From Dehalococcoidia bacterium (GTDB lineage Bacteria; Chloroflexota; Dehalococcoidia; SM23-28-2): a stretch of DNA of 12,475 bases. The position numbers were made by a program, and so were the translations under genes. The stretch's first letter is position 1. Every line of letters starts with the position of its first letter. Shown in pieces: positions 1 through 7,691 of the stretch. The stretch covers positions 1-12,475 of the forward strand of contig JALHUG010000187.1 in NCBI GenBank assembly GCA_022866185.1, written 5' to 3'. The notes beneath the pieces were generated by a model. The model was not told the origin of the DNA. It made no database searches and saw only the letters and a list, made by a program, of their open reading frames with translations.

Positions 1-177
1 AGTCTGGCTTTGCGTGGTCGCCGAAACGTTGGCGGAAGGACACACGCCATGTCGACATCGTGCGAGTGGCCGGGACGGTGTGGGGCTGGTCATGGCTGAC
101 GGCGAGGGCGGATACTAGCTGGGATGGCGGTTGGGTACGATCTGAATGAGTACGTGAGAGAGAACTGAGGTGAGCCG
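1..177. other. 5' edge without an assignable gene
   Basis: No gene is supported here. The + frame beginning at base 3 stays open to a TGA near 148 and the frame beginning at base 2 stays open to the TAG at 115-117. Either could be the tail of a gene starting outside the window, but neither translation resembles a family I know, including the TldD partner one might expect before a PmbA-like gene. The last bases carry a GAGG ribosome binding site (167-170) for the next gene. I see no convincing promoter. Confidence 0.4.
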
Positions 178-1725
178 ATGATCCCGCTCTCTGTTCTCCG
201 CAAGGCCGTCGCCGAGGGCCTCGCCTACCTGCGCGCCGCCGGGGACGTCGAGGAGGCGGAGGTGTTCGCTGCCAGCAACGGCCAGTTGCTCACCCGCCTC
301 AACTACACCTCCCACATCCCCTGCAACGGCGTGGAGGAGCCGAAGTCCACCGAGTCCTATGGCATCGGCGTGCAGGCTGTCTTCCGCACGGCCGAGGGGC
401 GCAAGATAGGCTTCGGCAGCGAGAGCAGCGACATATCCATCGAGGGGGTGAAGGAGGCGCTGGCCAAGGCCCGCAAGGGGGCCGTGCTCGACCCCGAGTT
501 CGTGTCGCTGCCGCGGCCCAGCGGCGAGAAGCGAGCCCTGCGCCGCTACCACGACCCTCACCTGATGCGCCTGGCCGACGCCGACCTGGTGGGCTGCGGC
601 TGGGAGGTGGTGGGCGGCGCCCTGCGCACCTTCCAGGCATCGGAGGCGCTCCTCGAGCTGGCCGGCGGCGACCTACTCGCCCTGGGGCTCATCGTCGGGG
701 GAGACGTGACCATCCTTCAGGAGCGCATCGCCGTGGCCTCCTACGCCATGCCCCAGGTGCAGACGGACGAATCGAGCGTCATCCTCTCCTTCGTGACCTC
801 TATGGTCGAGCGAGAGGGCTCCAAGGGCAGTGGCTGGGCGGCGGCCACTCGCCTGGCAGCCTTCGGCGACGAGGCCGGGCGGGAGGCGGCTGCCAATGCT
901 GTTCAGGGCGTCGGCGGCGTGCGGGTCAAGGACGGCGAGTATCGCGTCGTCTTCGGGCCGCAGGCGGTGATGGACCTGATGGAGCACCTGGTGCTGCCCA
1001 GCCTGAGCCTGGGCACCTTCTACGCCATGGCTGGCCCCTTCATGGGAAAGCTGGGCAAGCAGATCGCCTCCCCGAAGCTCAGCATCTACGACGACGGCGC
1101 GGCGCCGGGGCTGGCGGGGAGCAAGGGCATCACCTGCGAGGGTCTGCCCACCGGCCGCACTGAGCTCATCCGCAACGGCGTCCTCACGGGCCTGCTGACG
1201 AACTACTACGAGAGCCAGCGCATCCTCGGCGACCCCAAGGCGCGCGAGAAGCTGGGGGTCGACCCTGGCGACTATCGGGCGGCCATAGTGCCCCGCAACG
1301 GCTTCCGCTTTGCTCGCGGCGGCGGGCGCAACTTCGATGCCCAGCCGGGCGTCTTCGCCACCAACGTCATCATCGAAGGCGACGGCCGCAGCCGGGAAGA
1401 GCTGCTGCGGCAGGTGGGCGATGGCCTGTACCTGGGCCGCATCTGGTACACCTACCCGGTGAATGGCCTGCGCGTGGGCGACTTCACCTGCACCGTCGTG
1501 GGCGACTCCTATATCATCCGCGACGGCCGCCTGGCCGAACCGATCAGGGCCAACGCCATCCGCCTCAACGATAGCATCCACAACGTCCTTCAGGGGATCA
1601 TCGGCGTCGGGCGCGAGCGGCGGCCGACCTTGGCCTGGGCGGCGGACGAGATCGTCTACGCGCCGGAGGTGGCGGTGGAGAAGGTGGCGGTGCAGGAGAT
1701 CGCTGGCTTCATGGAGCAGGTCTAG
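178..1725 (+). CDS. TldD/PmbA family protein (PmbA/TldE-like)
   Basis: The 515-residue product resembles the TldD/PmbA (microcin-processing, modulator of gyrase) family. In characterised members, TldD and TldE form a cytoplasmic metalloprotease that unfolds and cuts peptides. The N-terminal half has the family's pattern of an Ala/Glu-rich helix, then a YGIGVQAVF strand, and the C-terminal half has the family's Gly-rich beta core (EGLPTGRTELIRNGVLTG, GLYLGRIWYTYPVNGLRVGDF). The HExxxH zinc motif of true TldD subunits is not visible (the nearest stretch is DLMEHLVLPS around residue 265), so it looks like the non-catalytic TldE/PmbA type. The ATG at 178 is preceded by GAGG at 167-170, and an in-frame TGA at 166-168 rules out a longer start. 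No partner tldD lies downstream. The family call is firm; the substrate is unknown. Confidence 0.85.
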   Translation: MIPLSVLRKAVAEGLAYLRAAGDVEEAEVFAASNGQLLTRLNYTSHIPCNGVEEPKSTESYGIGVQAVFRTAEGRKIGFGSESSDISIEGVKEALAKARKGAVLDPEFVSLPRPSGEKRALRRYHDPHLMRLADADLVGCGWEVVGGALRTFQASEALLELAGGDLLALGLIVGGDVTILQERIAVASYAMPQVQTDESSVILSFVTSMVEREGSKGSGWAAATRLAAFGDEAGREAAANAVQGVGGVRVKDGEYRVVFGPQAVMDLMEHLVLPSLSLGTFYAMAGPFMGKLGKQIASPKLSIYDDGAAPGLAGSKGITCEGLPTGRTELIRNGVLTGLLTNYYESQRILGDPKAREKLGVDPGDYRAAIVPRNGFRFARGGGRNFDAQPGVFATNVIIEGDGRSREELLRQVGDGLYLGRIWYTYPVNGLRVGDFTCTVVGDSYIIRDGRLAEPIRANAIRLNDSIHNVLQGIIGVGRERRPTLAWAADEIVYAPEVAVEKVAVQEIAGFMEQV

Positions 1726-1773
1726 AGGGCTAGGCTTGCGGCTGCCTATCCTCGGTCAGTGGAAAACATTCGG

Positions 1774-1975
1774 GCCATCCCGCGGGTTGATGGCGTTCAA
1801 CTATTTAAATTCACCTCTGCGGGATAAATCCCGCAGCTTCCCCAAAGCTGAGGGTTTCTCCGCCAGAGTCGGAGTCCGCAAAGCGGACAACCCTCAGGGG
1901 TGTTCTTATTTTCTTGATCGCCATTATCCCGCGGGGTTGGAAAGCTCACCCGCCAACGGCGAACCGGTTACTAGA
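1774..1975 (+). repeat. Structured intergenic element, copy 1 (multi-hairpin)
   Basis: This lies between the convergent PmbA-like and GltD-like genes. From left to right I see: a short hairpin (GTTGA 1786-1790 with TCAAC 1797-1801, or alternatively GCCATC 1774-1779 with GATGGC 1789-1794); an 8-bp hairpin CTGCGGGA-TAAA-TCCCGCAG (1817-1836); a 9-bp outer stem CTGAGGGTT (1848-1856) with AACCCTCAG (1889-1897) that encloses two small hairpins (CTCCG/CGGAG 1858-1874 and GTCCGC-AAA-GCGGAC 1874-1888); and a tail around CCAACGGCGAACCGGTTAC (1953-1971). A second copy with the same order of parts lies at 8651-8810. T-rich sequence after the outer stem (1901-1915) could let it also terminate transcription of the upstream gene. 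Its nature (mobile repeat, ncRNA or terminator) is not known to me. Confidence 0.6.
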
Positions 1976-1985
1976 CTTTCCCCGC

Positions 1986-3452
1986 TTACTTCCTGCGCAG
2001 GTACTCGTCGATGGCTGCGGCTGCCACCTTGGCATCGGCCACAGCGTCCACCACGTAGTCGGGGCCGCGCACGGCGTCGCCGCCGGAGAACACCCCCGGG
2101 CGGCTGGTCGCGCCGGTCGCTGGGTCGATCACCAGAGTGCCGTTCTTGTTGGCCTCCAGGCCGGGGGTCGCCTCGAGGATCAGGCGCTCGACGCGGTAGC
2201 CGAGGGCGAGAACCACCGTGTCGACCGGTATGTCGAACTCGGAGCCGGGGATGGGCACCGGCCTGGGACGGCCGCTGGCATCGGGCTCGCCCAGTTGCAT
2301 GCGCTGGCAGCGCATCGTGCGCACATGATTGTGCTCATCGCCGAGGAACTCGATGGGCGCCGCCAGGTACGTGAACTGCACGCCTTCATCCGCCGCGTTA
2401 TGCCTCTCGCGGGCGCTGCCAGGCATCTCCGCCTCGGTGCGGCGGTAGACGCAGGTCACTTCCCGGGCGCCCAGCCGCAAGGCCGAGCGCACGCAGTCCA
2501 TGGCGGTGTCGCCGCCGCCCACAACAGCCACCCTATCGCCGGGCTCGACGGGTCGGCACCATTCGGGAGGTAGATGCTCCGGCGGCACGTTGGAGCGCAC
2601 CAGGAAGTCCGTGGCCATGATGATGCCATCGAGGTCCTCGCCCGGCACACCCATCTTCACGCCTTGGGCGGCGCCGTAGCCGAGGAAGATGGCATCGTAG
2701 CCCATGTCGAAGAGGTTGTCCACCGTCAGCTTCTTGTCGGCAACCCTGTCTCTGCCGACAAGGGCATTGGTGACGAAGGTCACGCCGAGCTTCTCCAGCA
2801 TCCGAATCTTGTCGTCGATCACCCGCTTGCTGATCTTGAAACCGGGGATGCCGTAGCGAAGGAGGCCGCCGGGCAGAGGCCAGGCTTCATAAACCACCAC
2901 CGTGTGGCCCCGCTTGGCGAGTTCCTCGGCCACCACCAGGCCGGCCGGGCCTGCGCCCACCACGGCCACCTTCCTGCCGGTGGGCGGAGCCGCGTCGGGT
3001 GTGGGCCATCCCTGTTGCCTGCGCTGATAGTCGGTGACGAAGGACTCCAGCCGGCCGATGGCGCCGGCCTTCGCCTTCTTCCCCAGCACGCAGGCGCCCT
3101 CGCACAGTTGCTCGTGGGGGCAGAGGCGGCCGCAGATCTCGGGCATGGGGCTGGTTTCGCGGAACTTGTTGGCCGCGCCGATGATGTCGCCCTGCTCCAG
3201 CAGAGCGAAGGCCGCTGCGATGTCGTTGTGGAGAGGGCAGGCCTTGGTGCAGGGAGCAGCGGGGCACTGGAGGCAGCGGGAAGCCTCTCGCTGCGCCGTC
3301 TCTATGTCCAGATCGAGGTAGATTTCGTCCCAGTTCTTGATTCGCTCTTTGGGGTCCCGCTTGGGGATGACCTGGGGCGGTATCTTCAGCCGCTCCTTGC
3401 GGTCAACGGCAGAAGTCGGCTTCTTTTCGGTTGGAGAATTATCGTCACTCAC
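1986..3452 (-). CDS. gltD: GltD-like FAD/Fe-S NAD(P)H oxidoreductase (glutamate synthase small-subunit family)
   Basis: The 488-residue product matches the glutamate synthase beta-subunit family, which moves electrons from NAD(P)H through FAD and Fe-S clusters to a partner. Residues 60-121 hold two four-cysteine sets (C60, C63, C68, C72 and C107, C111, C117, C121) suited to two [4Fe-4S] clusters. An FAD-binding GAGPAG follows at about 166-171, with GGLLRYGIPGFK after it, then the NAD(P)H-binding GGGDTA at about 312-317 and the C-terminal SGGDAVRGPDYVVDA flavin motif. The start is GTG at 3452 with AGGGGA about 8 bases upstream. No large gltB subunit is in the window, so it may instead serve as a stand-alone or NfnB/sulfide-dehydrogenase-like reductase. 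The family is certain; the electron acceptor is not. Confidence 0.85.
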   Translation of the reverse strand: MSDDNSPTEKKPTSAVDRKERLKIPPQVIPKRDPKERIKNWDEIYLDLDIETAQREASRCLQCPAAPCTKACPLHNDIAAAFALLEQGDIIGAANKFRETSPMPEICGRLCPHEQLCEGACVLGKKAKAGAIGRLESFVTDYQRRQQGWPTPDAAPPTGRKVAVVGAGPAGLVVAEELAKRGHTVVVYEAWPLPGGLLRYGIPGFKISKRVIDDKIRMLEKLGVTFVTNALVGRDRVADKKLTVDNLFDMGYDAIFLGYGAAQGVKMGVPGEDLDGIIMATDFLVRSNVPPEHLPPEWCRPVEPGDRVAVVGGGDTAMDCVRSALRLGAREVTCVYRRTEAEMPGSARERHNAADEGVQFTYLAAPIEFLGDEHNHVRTMRCQRMQLGEPDASGRPRPVPIPGSEFDIPVDTVVLALGYRVERLILEATPGLEANKNGTLVIDPATGATSRPGVFSGGDAVRGPDYVVDAVADAKVAAAAIDEYLRRK

Positions 3453-3470
3453 AGCAGCTATCCCCTTACT

Positions 3471-3499
3471 ATCTTAAGGTCAGCGCTTGCTTGTGTGAA
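3471..3499 (-). promoter_or_regulatory. Candidate sigma-70 promoter for the gltD-like gene
   Basis: On the minus strand, TTCACA (3494-3499, five of six matches to TTGACA) is followed after 17 bases by TAAGAT (3471-3476, four of six to TATAAT). It lies in the 100-base gap after the permease gene. It would give a very short leader, with the Shine-Dalgarno AGGGGA close to the transcription start. The gltD-like gene may equally be read through from the znu operon, so confidence is low. Confidence 0.35.
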
Positions 3500-3552
3500 C
3501 ACATTGCAGCCACGACCGGCGCGCAACCAGGCGACGATGGCCGGGCTTCGTC

Positions 3553-4449
3553 TTACCTAGGACCGCCGTAGCCCTCTTCGGCCTTGGTCAGAATCGATGG
3601 CCGCCGCAGGCCAAGGATTCCCCGCCGTGGCGAGAGGAGAAAGGTCATCAGGAAGATCACGGTTGCCGTCAGCACGACGGCGGCGCTGGCGGCCACATCG
3701 GCGCGATAGGAAAGGTAGAGGCCAACCACGGACGACAGGATCCCTATGCCAGCGCCCACCGCCATTATCAGATGCAGGCGTTGCACCAGGAGTTGGGCGG
3801 TGGCGGCTGGGGTCACCAGCATGGCGACCACCAGTACGATGCCCACCGCCTTGAGAGAGATGACAATGGTCAGGGCGATGAGGGCGAGCAGCCCATACTG
3901 CATAGCCGCCACCGGCAGGCCAGCGGCGGCGGCCATGGCCGGGTCGTAGGCGGTGAACAAGAGCTCCTTGTAGAAGACGGCCACCAACACCAGCACCGTC
4001 GCCCCGACGACGGCAATGAGAACCAGGTCGCTCTGGCCTACCCCCAGCACATTGCCGAAGACGAAGCTGAAGAGGTCGACGATGTAGCCCTCCTGGCGGC
4101 TGACGATCAGGATGCCCAGGGCGAAGGCGCCGACAAAGAGAACGCCAATGGCCGTGTCGAATCGCAGGCCGGAGCGGCGGCTGACAAAGACGATGCCCAG
4201 CGATGTGAGGATGGCGGCGACGGCTGCCCCCAGGTAGATGTTACCACCGAGGACGAAGGCAGCGGCCACGCCGCCAAACGAGGCGTGGGCCAGGGCGTCG
4301 CCGATGAAGGCCATGCCCTTGACCACGACGAACGAGCCCATGACAGCACAGACGACGCTAACCATGACTAGCGCTAGCAGACTGCGCAACATGAACTCGG
4401 ATGCCCAGGGGTCTGTCAGATAGGCGGCAAGGTCACTGATAGCTGACAT
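3553..4449 (-). CDS. znuB: Metal ABC transporter permease (ZnuB/MntB family)
   Basis: The 298-residue inner-membrane protein is rich in hydrophobic helices and fits the ABC-3 family that forms the channel of zinc or manganese importers. Typical stretches are SFVVVKGMAFIGDALAHASF near the N-terminus (contact with the ATPase) and GIVLVVAMLVTPAATAQLL in the middle. I place the start at the ATG of MSAISD at 4449, since GGAGGG sits about 8 bases upstream, rather than at the ATG 18 bases earlier. The gene overlaps the end of the ATPase gene by 17 bases, which suggests translational coupling. Its metal cannot be told from this subunit; the operon context favours zinc. Confidence 0.88.
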   Translation of the reverse strand: MSAISDLAAYLTDPWASEFMLRSLLALVMVSVVCAVMGSFVVVKGMAFIGDALAHASFGGVAAAFVLGGNIYLGAAVAAILTSLGIVFVSRRSGLRFDTAIGVLFVGAFALGILIVSRQEGYIVDLFSFVFGNVLGVGQSDLVLIAVVGATVLVLVAVFYKELLFTAYDPAMAAAAGLPVAAMQYGLLALIALTIVISLKAVGIVLVVAMLVTPAATAQLLVQRLHLIMAVGAGIGILSSVVGLYLSYRADVAASAAVVLTATVIFLMTFLLSPRRGILGLRRPSILTKAEEGYGGPR

Positions 4450-5233
4450 AGGTCTTTCCCTCCACATTCACCAGAAGGAGGTGGGTCTGGAAGGTGGCGT
4501 TGAGAACCTGCTCGGTGAAGATGGTGCGCGGCTCGCCGAAGGCGATGATCTTGCGGTTGAGGCAGGCAGCGTGGTCAAAGGCGGTGGCTACGCAGGATAG
4601 GTCGTGGGTTGCCACCAGCAGGGTCTTGCCTGCCGCTCGCACGTCGTTGAACAGGTTCAGAAGGTCGTGCTGGGCTGTGGCGTCCAGGCCCGTGAAGGGC
4701 TCGTCCAGAAGGAGGATGCGCGGCTCCTGGGCCATGGTGCGAGCGAAGAGGACGCGTCGCTGCTGCCCCGCCGACAGCTCGCCAATCTGGCGTCGGGCTA
4801 GGTCAGTCATCCCGACCTGCTCCAGGCAGCGCCAGACGGCCTCCCGATCCCGCCGAATGGGGCTCCGCAGAAGGCCCAGGCGTCCGTAGCGGCCCATCAT
4901 CACCACGTCGAAGACGCTGACCGGGAAGGCCCAGTCCACTAGCTCCACCTGGGGCATGTAGCCCAGAAGGCGGCGGGCGCGGTCGACCTTCTGGCCGAAC
5001 AGGCGAACCTCGCCCCGCCAGGGCCGGTGTAGGCCGAGGATGACCCGCAGGAGGGTGGACTTGCCGGAGCCGTTGGGCCCCACCAGGCCCGCCAGGCAGC
5101 CTTCCTCGATGGCCAGGGTGACGCCCTCCAGGGCGGCCTGCCCGTTATAGCCCGCCCACAGGTCGCTCACCTCGATGGCCGGGCGGAGGCCTCCGTCCTC
5201 TGTATCTTGCTGACCGGCATCAACTCTAGCCAT
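4433..5233 (-). CDS. znuC: Metal ABC transporter ATP-binding protein (ZnuC/MntA family)
   Basis: The 266-residue cytoplasmic ATPase powers the importer formed with the adjoining permease. Walker A GPNGSGKST is at about residues 52-60, the signature LSAGQ at 153-157, Walker B ILLLDEP at 173-179 and the switch histidine H210 in VATHD. The length and the tail after the ABC core are usual for the zinc/manganese class. The start at 5233 lies only 5 bases after the stop of the binding-protein gene and has only a weak ribosome site, so translation is probably coupled. The residues before IEVSDLWAGYNG are not conserved, so a start a little further in cannot be excluded. Confidence 0.9.
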   Translation of the reverse strand: MARVDAGQQDTEDGGLRPAIEVSDLWAGYNGQAALEGVTLAIEEGCLAGLVGPNGSGKSTLLRVILGLHRPWRGEVRLFGQKVDRARRLLGYMPQVELVDWAFPVSVFDVVMMGRYGRLGLLRSPIRRDREAVWRCLEQVGMTDLARRQIGELSAGQQRRVLFARTMAQEPRILLLDEPFTGLDATAQHDLLNLFNDVRAAGKTLLVATHDLSCVATAFDHAACLNRKIIAFGEPRTIFTEQVLNATFQTHLLLVNVEGKTYVSYQ

Positions 5234-5238
5234 GATCT

Positions 5239-6159
5239 CTACGCCAGGCAGCGCACCAATTCTTTGGCGTTGAAGCGCATCAGCTTCACGTACGTGTCGA
5301 CTTTCTTGTCCAGGGCATGGCTATAAAGGGTGCACACCTCCACACCGGCATCGTCGGCTGCCAGCTCCAGGATGCGGGAGTTGTACTCAGGCTCTTTGAA
5401 TACGGCGGGCACGCCCTCCGCAGCGATGGCCTCCACCAGGTCGGCAACATCCTTGGCGCTGGGCTCCTTGCCGGGGCTGGCCACCACGACGCCGACCACC
5501 TGCAAGCCATAGCGCTGGGCCAGGTAAGAGAAGGCATCGTGGAAGGTCACCAGCTTGCGTCTGTCGGCGGGGATGGAGTCGATGGCTGTTGCCACCTCTT
5601 GGTCCAGCGTCCGCAGCTCCGCCAGGTAGCTGTCGGCGTTGGCGCGGTAGGACTCGGCGCTAGGGGGGTCGATCTCCACCAGGGCATCGCGAATGCGCTC
5701 CACGTAGGCGATGGCGTTCTGCACGTCCAGCCAAAGGTGGGGGTTGGCCGATTGCTGGTCGTTAGTGGCGGACAGTCCTCGAGACAGCTCGATAATGGGG
5801 GTAGAAGAGGGCGTGTTCTCCTCGATGACGTCCTGCAGAGCCGCCTCCAGTCCCAGCCCGTTGACGATGACTAGGTCGGCTTCGGTCAGCCGGGCCACTC
5901 GGCTGGGCGGGGGATCGTAGGTGTGCGGGTCAGCGCCGGCAGGGATGAGGGTCGATACATCCACCCTATCGCCGCCCACCTCGCGCACGAAGTCGGCGAA
6001 GATGGCCAGGCTCACGGCCACCTTCACCCTGGCCGTCTCCCCCACCTTCACTTCCTCCTCCTGACAGGCGGCGAGGAGGATGCTGGCCAGAAGAGCTATC
6101 GCCGCAAGGGAGAGGGCGAACAGCCGGAGAGCTTGATTACGGATGCTCGGCTTCATCAT
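5239..6159 (-). CDS. znuA: Metal-binding lipoprotein of ABC importer (ZnuA/TroA family)
   Basis: The 306-residue solute-binding protein captures metal outside the membrane and hands it to the permease. A signal peptide with hydrophobic core (about 11-30) ends in the lipobox LLAAC, with C32 as the lipid-anchored residue. Family motifs are AGADPHTYDPPPS (H79), NPHLWLD (H141) and TFHDAF (H207). A histidine in the third position, where manganese proteins usually have Glu, favours zinc. The fourth position, normally Asp in a YSD motif, reads YSHALD, so H281 may complete an unusual all-histidine site. There is no long His-rich loop. Two adjacent ATGs (6159 and 6156) are possible starts and neither has a strong ribosome site. 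The gap to the regulator gene is 17 bases. Confidence 0.9.
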   Translation of the reverse strand: MMKPSIRNQALRLFALSLAAIALLASILLAACQEEEVKVGETARVKVAVSLAIFADFVREVGGDRVDVSTLIPAGADPHTYDPPPSRVARLTEADLVIVNGLGLEAALQDVIEENTPSSTPIIELSRGLSATNDQQSANPHLWLDVQNAIAYVERIRDALVEIDPPSAESYRANADSYLAELRTLDQEVATAIDSIPADRRKLVTFHDAFSYLAQRYGLQVVGVVVASPGKEPSAKDVADLVEAIAAEGVPAVFKEPEYNSRILELAADDAGVEVCTLYSHALDKKVDTYVKLMRFNAKELVRCLA

Positions 6160-6176
6160 TCGTCAAGCAGATGGCT

Positions 6177-6599
6177 CTAGGCGACGCTGTTACGGCAGGC
6201 GGCGCAGCGGCCGAAAAACTCCAGCCAGTGGCCCTCGATCTGGAAGCCAGTGCTGCGGGCCAGGTCGCCGAGCATGTCGGAGGCAATGCAGGCATCGAGC
6301 TCTTGAACGCTGGCGCAGGAGACACATACAAGGTGGTGATGGTGGCCCTGGTGGCGGCTGACCCGATAGCTAAGGCTGCCATCCTCCAGGAGGACGCGGC
6401 AGAGCATGCCCATCTCCGATAGGAGCTTCATGGTGCGGAAGACGGTGGCCCGTCCTACCCCTGGCACCCGGCCCACGATGTCGTCCACGCTGAAATGGCC
6501 GCTGCGCTCAAGCACCGCCGTCACCACCGCCAGCCGCGCCGGAGTGATGCGATATTTCCGCGCCTCGAGCCGCTGCACTATTGATTTCAGGTTGTGCAT
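6177..6599 (-). CDS. Fur-family metal-responsive repressor (probably Zur-like)
   Basis: The 140-residue regulator has the Fur fold: an N-terminal winged helix with ITPARLAVVTAVL and the recognition helix region GRATVFRTMKLLSEMGML (about 49-66), then the dimer domain with HHHHLVC (86-92). Two CxxC pairs, C92/C95 and C132/C135, would hold the structural zinc. Further histidines (H83, H86-H89, H124) can form the sensing site. It is the first gene of the operon and is followed at once by the metal importer, so it most likely represses its own operon when metal is plentiful. Zinc is my preferred ligand because of the ZnuA-like site next door, but the protein alone does not separate Zur from Fur or Mur. 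Confidence 0.88.
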   Translation of the reverse strand: MHNLKSIVQRLEARKYRITPARLAVVTAVLERSGHFSVDDIVGRVPGVGRATVFRTMKLLSEMGMLCRVLLEDGSLSYRVSRHQGHHHHLVCVSCASVQELDACIASDMLGDLARSTGFQIEGHWLEFFGRCAACRNSVA

Positions 6600-6628
6600 G
6601 ATGGCGCTAATTGAGACTTAGTATCAGT

Positions 6629-6657
6629 ACTCTACATGGAGAAAGCGGCCTTGTCAA
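6629..6657 (-). promoter_or_regulatory. Sigma-70 promoter of the fur-znu operon
   Basis: On the minus strand there is a perfect -35 TTGACA (6652-6657), a 17-base spacer and a -10 TAGAGT (6629-6634, four of six matches to TATAAT). It is placed 30 bases before the ATG of the Fur-family gene. The stretch from the -10 to the start (about 6609-6634) is much more AT-rich than its surroundings and contains the near repeats AGTACT and GATACT, so a metal-dependent operator could overlap it. I did not find a clean palindrome there. Confidence 0.65.
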
Positions 6658-6725
6658 GGCAGGCCCTGCCAGATGAAGCCTTCTTGTTCGCGCCGACGTT
6701 AGAATAGGTGGAAGTCTACCTGTGG

Positions 6726-6767
6726 CCATAGTACCATCATATGGGTATGGACAGTTCTCCATAGGAG
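6726..6767 (+). promoter_or_regulatory. Leader hairpins before the BtuF-like gene
   Basis: Two hairpins can form in the leader. The first (6726-6750) has an outer CCATA/TATGG stem and an inner CCAT-CAT-ATGG stem. The second, CTCC-ATA-GGAG (6757-6767), includes most of the Shine-Dalgarno sequence AGGAGG (6763-6768) of the GTG start at 6774, so it could limit translation. The leader is far too short for a cobalamin riboswitch. The second stem has only 4 firm pairs and a 3-base loop, so any effect is uncertain. Confidence 0.3.
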
Positions 6768-6773
6768 GGGGTT

Positions 6774-7670
6774 GTGGAACAAGCCGCCGGCCGCCGTGCT
6801 GGTGTCGCCCGACCAGGAGGGCCGCCGCTGACCTTAGTAGACGCCTTGGGGCGATCACTGACCGTGAGGCGACGGCCAGAGCGCATTGTCAGCCTGGTGC
6901 CCAGCATCACCGAGACCCTGTTCGCCTTTGGCCTGGAACGGGAGATCGTCGGGGTGACCCGCTTCTGCGTGGAGCCCCGCCAAGGCGTGGCTGACAAGAC
7001 GAAGGTGGGTGGCACTAAGACGCTGGACATAGCAAAGATCAGAGCCCTCAAGCCCGACCTGGTGATCGCCAGCGCTGAGGAGAATGGTCCCTCGGATGTC
7101 GCCCAGCTGATCGACTGCGGCTGTCCGGTGTTCGTCACCCTGGCCACCAGCGTGGAGAGCGCGATCGACCTCCTGCGCCAGTTGGCAACCATCACCGGCA
7201 CCACTGCGGTTGCCCGGCCGATCATCCAGGAGGCCAAGGAAGCCCTGGGCTCTATGGTGGCAGCCAGTGCCGACCTCGAGCGGGTGCGGGTCTTCTGCCC
7301 CATCTCGCGCAATCCCTACATGACCTGCGGCCGCGCCACCTACATGGGCGATCTCATCGCTGTTTGTGGCGGCCGCAACGTCTTCGACGGCCGAAGGGAG
7401 CGCTACCCGCGGCTGGAACTGGCCGAGATGGTGGCTCTCGACCCTCAGGTGATCCTTCTGCCCAGCGAGCCCTATCGCTTCACTAAGAGGCATAAGGCCG
7501 ACTTTGAGGCCTTTGCTGAGGTCACGGCCGTCAGGAATGGCCCCATCCTCCTCGCCGACGGCAAGATGCTCACCTGGTACGGGATACGCACCGCCCGCAG
7601 CCTGAGCGAGGTGAAGCGCCTGCTGGACATCGCTCGCGCTCCGGGGGAGAGCTCGGGCAGCCCGCCCTGA
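6774..7670 (+). CDS. BtuF-like helical-backbone metal/cobalamin-binding protein, no signal peptide
   Basis: The 298-residue protein belongs to the BtuF/FhuD family of binding proteins, which usually deliver cobalamin or iron chelates to an ABC importer. The hallmark is RIVSLVPSITETLFAFGL (about 37-54), followed by IVGVTRFC, LKPDLVIA and the C-terminal lobe with DPQVILLPSEPYRF. The GTG start at 6774 follows AGGAGG (6763-6768) by 5 bases, and an in-frame TAG at 6762-6764 prevents a longer start. The N-terminus (MEQAAGRRAGVARPGG) has no signal peptide or lipobox, so the protein appears cytoplasmic, unlike transport partners. No btuC or btuD is nearby. It may be an intracellular binding protein of unknown ligand. 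It is divergent from the fur gene and precedes the hydrolase gene by 21 bases. Confidence 0.8.
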   Translation: MEQAAGRRAGVARPGGPPLTLVDALGRSLTVRRRPERIVSLVPSITETLFAFGLEREIVGVTRFCVEPRQGVADKTKVGGTKTLDIAKIRALKPDLVIASAEENGPSDVAQLIDCGCPVFVTLATSVESAIDLLRQLATITGTTAVARPIIQEAKEALGSMVAASADLERVRVFCPISRNPYMTCGRATYMGDLIAVCGGRNVFDGRRERYPRLELAEMVALDPQVILLPSEPYRFTKRHKADFEAFAEVTAVRNGPILLADGKMLTWYGIRTARSLSEVKRLLDIARAPGESSGSPP

Positions 7671-7691
7671 TAGCATCTGGAGAAGGGTGCT

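Noticed and set aside
1463..3560. Long plus-strand open frames over 1463-2374, 1914-2573 and 2574-3560
   Set aside because: They lie opposite or out of frame to the PmbA-like and GltD-like genes, have shadow-type composition (runs of Arg, Pro, His, Ala) and no recognisable motifs.
6660..6773. A cobalamin riboswitch before the BtuF-like gene
   Set aside because: The leader is much too short and has no B12-box-like sequence or the needed multi-stem fold.
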